DNA from: Caenimonas koreensis DSM 17982
Lineage (GTDB): Bacteria; Pseudomonadota; Gammaproteobacteria; Burkholderiales; Burkholderiaceae_C
Length of the DNA stretch: 64,000 nucleotides
Direction: 5' to 3'
NCBI RefSeq assembly: GCF_009646335.1
Contig: NZ_WJBU01000006.1
Coordinates: 270,892-334,891, forward strand
The notes below the pieces were generated by a model that saw only the letters and a list, made by a program, of their open reading frames with translations, made no database searches and had not been told where the DNA came from. This document shows, piece after piece, positions 61,899 to 64,000 of this stretch; positions within the stretch are counted from its first letter, which is position 1; every line of letters begins with the position of its first letter. The translations under genes and the position numbers were made by a program.

Positions 61899-63044
61899 AT
61901 GTGGGCGCTTGACTCAGGGCGCCTGGTCGCCGCGTGCTTCGTGCTGGCGGGGCACCTCAGCCTCTACTTCGGTGGCCCGCTCTGGGTGAGCGTGGCGCCT
62001 GCGGGCCTGTCCTGGTTCTTCGTGCTCAGCGGTTTCATCCTCGCCACGATTTATCACGACGTCGAACTGCGCGCGCCCACACTGCGCCAGTTTTACCTGC
62101 GACGGTTTGTTCGCATCTACCCGCTTTACCTGCTCGCCTGTGTGTTTGGTGTTGTCGTCTTGTGGATCGGCAATCCGTCAATGACAAGGCAAGGTCTCGC
62201 AGCGCTCGGCATCCCTGGCTTCAGCAGTTTCGACCTGCCTGAGAACCTGGGCAATGGCTACCTGCTCGCGGTGTTCGCGAAGACACTTGCCTTCATCTCG
62301 CCGTTCGATGCGCATACCACCGCGCGCTACCTGGTGAACAGCCCGCTGTGGTCGATTTACTGCGAGGTGTTTTTTTATGCGCTGCTGCCCTTGCTGGTGA
62401 TCACCCTGCGTCGCATCACATCGCCGGCGATGTTGTGGGTGACGGCGGCCCTGCTGTGGCTGCTCGAAGGCGCAATCATTCTTGTCGTGACGAACGGCCA
62501 GCTCGGCGAAGCGGCTGACTGGTCGCTGGTGCATGCGTCGCTCTACACGAATCCGCTGGCGCGCCTGCCTGAGTTCATGATCGGCATTTCTCTCGCGCTG
62601 GCGCGGCAGCGCAATGTGTGGCGGCCGTCCAGGCGAGTGATCTGGGTGGGCGTTGCATCGTGCCTTGGCGTGCTGAATTTCTCGCTCTTGCTGGGCTCAC
62701 TGCCGCAGCTGCAGCCACTGGGCCTGTATTGGCTCGTGGTGCCCGCCAACGCCGTGTCGATCGCGCTGCTCGCGTCCTTGCCCAAAACGTCGCCTCGAAT
62801 CGAGTCGGCAAGCGTGGCGCTCGGTTTGCTCAGCTATGCGATCTACGCGTTGCACTGGCCGATGCTGGAGCTGGCTTACCTGTTGCAGTCGCGTTACCTG
62901 TTGCCTGTACCGCTGCTGATCATTGGCACGGCGGCGGCAGTGATCGTGGTGGGCTGGCTCGTCGTGCGGTGGTATGAAACACCGGCGCGAAAGCAGCTTC
63001 ATGCGCTGTTCAATTCACCCAGTGCCCGTGTGCCAACGACATAG
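61899..63044 (+). CDS. Acyltransferase family 3 membrane protein
   Basis: 381 residues with about ten membrane helices. LVAACFVLAGHLSLYFGG holds the family histidine; LSWFFVLSGFILATIY and LRRFVRIYPLYLL are also typical. It would acylate a surface sugar or lipid. It is related in family, but not closely in sequence, to the acyltransferase encoded at 44570-45667. Confidence 0.88.
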   Translation: MWALDSGRLVAACFVLAGHLSLYFGGPLWVSVAPAGLSWFFVLSGFILATIYHDVELRAPTLRQFYLRRFVRIYPLYLLACVFGVVVLWIGNPSMTRQGLAALGIPGFSSFDLPENLGNGYLLAVFAKTLAFISPFDAHTTARYLVNSPLWSIYCEVFFYALLPLLVITLRRITSPAMLWVTAALLWLLEGAIILVVTNGQLGEAADWSLVHASLYTNPLARLPEFMIGISLALARQRNVWRPSRRVIWVGVASCLGVLNFSLLLGSLPQLQPLGLYWLVVPANAVSIALLASLPKTSPRIESASVALGLLSYAIYALHWPMLELAYLLQSRYLLPVPLLIIGTAAAVIVVGWLVVRWYETPARKQLHALFNSPSARVPTT

Positions 63045-63092
63045 GCGCGTCGATCTCGCAGGATTCTCTCGCCAGCGTCATTGGCCTCGCGA

Positions 63093-63842
63093 CTACTCGA
63101 CAAGCAAAATGACGACACTGACGCTGCTGTCGCGCGTCGTTTGTATGCGGATCTGGCGCGTTGGATTCGACTTCTTCCAGACCCCCTCAAAGTAAGGATA
63201 CGGACCGGACGGTGGACACGGGCTATTGCAGGTGACGTGCGGATATGTGGTTAAGAAGCTGGTTGGTTCGCCGTAGATTGCTTTCAATCGCTCCAGCGAG
63301 ATAAGGTCGCCCGATCCGACCACTGCTGGCTCGGCCGACAAGCGAGTAATGATGAGGGCAAAGCCGGGCTGGCGTTGCGACGACAGAGCAGGCGATCTCC
63401 TCCATTCGACGAGGAATCGCTCCATCGGATTCGCAGCGACCCGTGCTGCGATTTCCTCAATCTTCGGGGGCGTTGGCGAAAAGTAGGAAGTCTGTGGCAT
63501 CTTCCTTTCGGTCCGCCACAAACCCCACACCGGAATCCCCCACTTGGCCTGCAGTTCCTCAGGTTCGATGCAAGTCAGCCCCTTGGACAACCCATCCTCG
63601 ACCTGCTTGATCAGGTGCTCAATTGATTGTGCTCTTTCGAGACTCACTGAGGAACCCGCCGCTGCGGTTGCTGCGGCTGAGCAATTTTTTGAGCCACGAC
63701 TGGAAAGGTTAGGCCCGGGCTCACGTTCCGCGCTGCGAATCATGTTTGCAACCTGACCAGCGGATGCGGTCATCGGCGCAATCGGGCATAGCGCCGCGAG
63801 CAGAGCCAGTGAGACCAGAGAGGTGGATCTTTTGAAGCTCAT
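63093..63842 (-). CDS. Secreted protein of unknown function
   Basis: 249 residues with a Sec signal peptide ending near TASA. I recognise no domain. The mature protein has two regions: a helical segment (about 67-85; LERAQSIEHLIKQVEDGL) followed by EELQAKWGIPVWGLWR, and a C-terminal part with two cysteines in CNSPCPPSG. Codon use is weaker than in the neighbours. It lies just beside an IS3-type element, so it may be a recently acquired orphan. Confidence 0.7.
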   Translation of the reverse strand: MSFKRSTSLVSLALLAALCPIAPMTASAGQVANMIRSAEREPGPNLSSRGSKNCSAAATAAAGSSVSLERAQSIEHLIKQVEDGLSKGLTCIEPEELQAKWGIPVWGLWRTERKMPQTSYFSPTPPKIEEIAARVAANPMERFLVEWRRSPALSSQRQPGFALIITRLSAEPAVVGSGDLISLERLKAIYGEPTSFLTTYPHVTCNSPCPPSGPYPYFEGVWKKSNPTRQIRIQTTRDSSVSVVILLVE

Positions 63843-63873
63843 AGGCGGTACTTGGACTTTTCGTGGGCTAGTT

Positions 63874-64000
63874 TGACCTGCCCCCGCCCTGCCGTGCCAA
63901 CCTGAACTTGGCGAAGTCCGTCAACCCGGAGAATGGCGGACATGAAAAAGAGCAGATTCACAGAGGAACAGATCATCGGTTTTCTGCGGCAGGCAGAAGC
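63874..64000 (+). mobile_element. Left end of an IS3-family insertion sequence (runs off window)
   Basis: TGACCTGCCCCC at the boundary resembles the terminal inverted repeat of IS3-family elements, and it precedes the start of a transposase OrfA by about 68 bases. The right end and any target duplication lie outside the window. Confidence 0.75.
63942..64000 (+). CDS. IS3-family transposase OrfA (partial)
   Basis: The visible product begins MKKSRFTEEQIIGFLRQAEA, the well-known N terminus of IS3-family (IS407-like) OrfA, which is a helix-turn-helix protein. The gene continues beyond the window, and OrfB would follow with a programmed frameshift. Confidence 0.9.
   Translation, partial: MKKSRFTEEQIIGFLRQAE

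Overview
The window is GC-rich chromosomal DNA with dense, mostly overlapping operons and no rRNA, tRNA or CRISPR array that I can see. Gene content (slmA, argB, a QseB/QseC-like pair, dTDP-rhamnose genes, ligase-associated PdeM phosphoesterase, non-phosphorylating sugar-acid catabolism) points to a betaproteobacterium of the order Burkholderiales, probably Comamonadaceae-like. That assignment is inference from content, not a database match.

Layout. 1-7185 (minus): end of a polysaccharide cluster with an acyltransferase-like protein that runs off the window, an ABC-2 export permease, glycosyltransferases and a UDP-GlcNAc 2-epimerase. 7303-13178: a Crp/Fnr regulator divergent from a FecR-domain protein, a CHASE2 class III cyclase-like protein and a TPR/beta-barrel protein. 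13312-18213: a giant acidic surface-layer-like protein with a strong terminator behind it. 18358-25660: an operon with a GT41 (SPINDLY/OGT-like) glycosyltransferase fused to a sulfotransferase-like domain, two more sulfotransferases, an unknown small protein, a CysQ-type PAP phosphatase and an RTX metalloprotease. 25661-26931: a small lower-GC islet with a CopG/ParE toxin-antitoxin pair. 27009-34058: a TnpB-like protein without a nuclease domain, then a type I secretion system with two tandem ABC transporters, an HlyD adaptor and a TolC channel. 34101-39226 (minus): rfbBDAC for dTDP-L-rhamnose, ending in a second serralysin-like protease. 39255-49608: glycan genes (GT2, WecA-like initiator, ugd, UDP-glucuronate epimerase, O-acyltransferase, a Gtr-like module) around argB. 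49646-54123: two-component system, slmA, pdeM and a methyltransferase. 54132-59928: a FadR-type-regulated sugar-acid (possibly L-fuconate) catabolic cluster. 59955-60919: AbiEi with a deleted AbiEii toxin. 61018-63842: a fatty acid hydroxylase, an acyltransferase and a secreted orphan. The last bases are the left end of an IS3-family element.

How it may work together (inference): the type I system would export the surface-layer protein and the proteases. The GT41/sulfotransferase/CysQ operon would glycosylate and sulfate the surface protein or its glycan, with CysQ removing the PAP by-product. The polysaccharide genes would make the glycan that anchors the layer. Two CRP-type sites, one a perfect TGTGA-N6-TCACA upstream of the surface-layer gene and one upstream of fecR, sit about 30 bp from their -10 elements. 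Together with a Crp-family protein whose recognition helix matches CRP and a nearby cyclase-like gene, they suggest a local regulatory circuit. The combination of surface layer, GT41-sulfotransferase fusion and CysQ is the strongest candidate for an undescribed system here.
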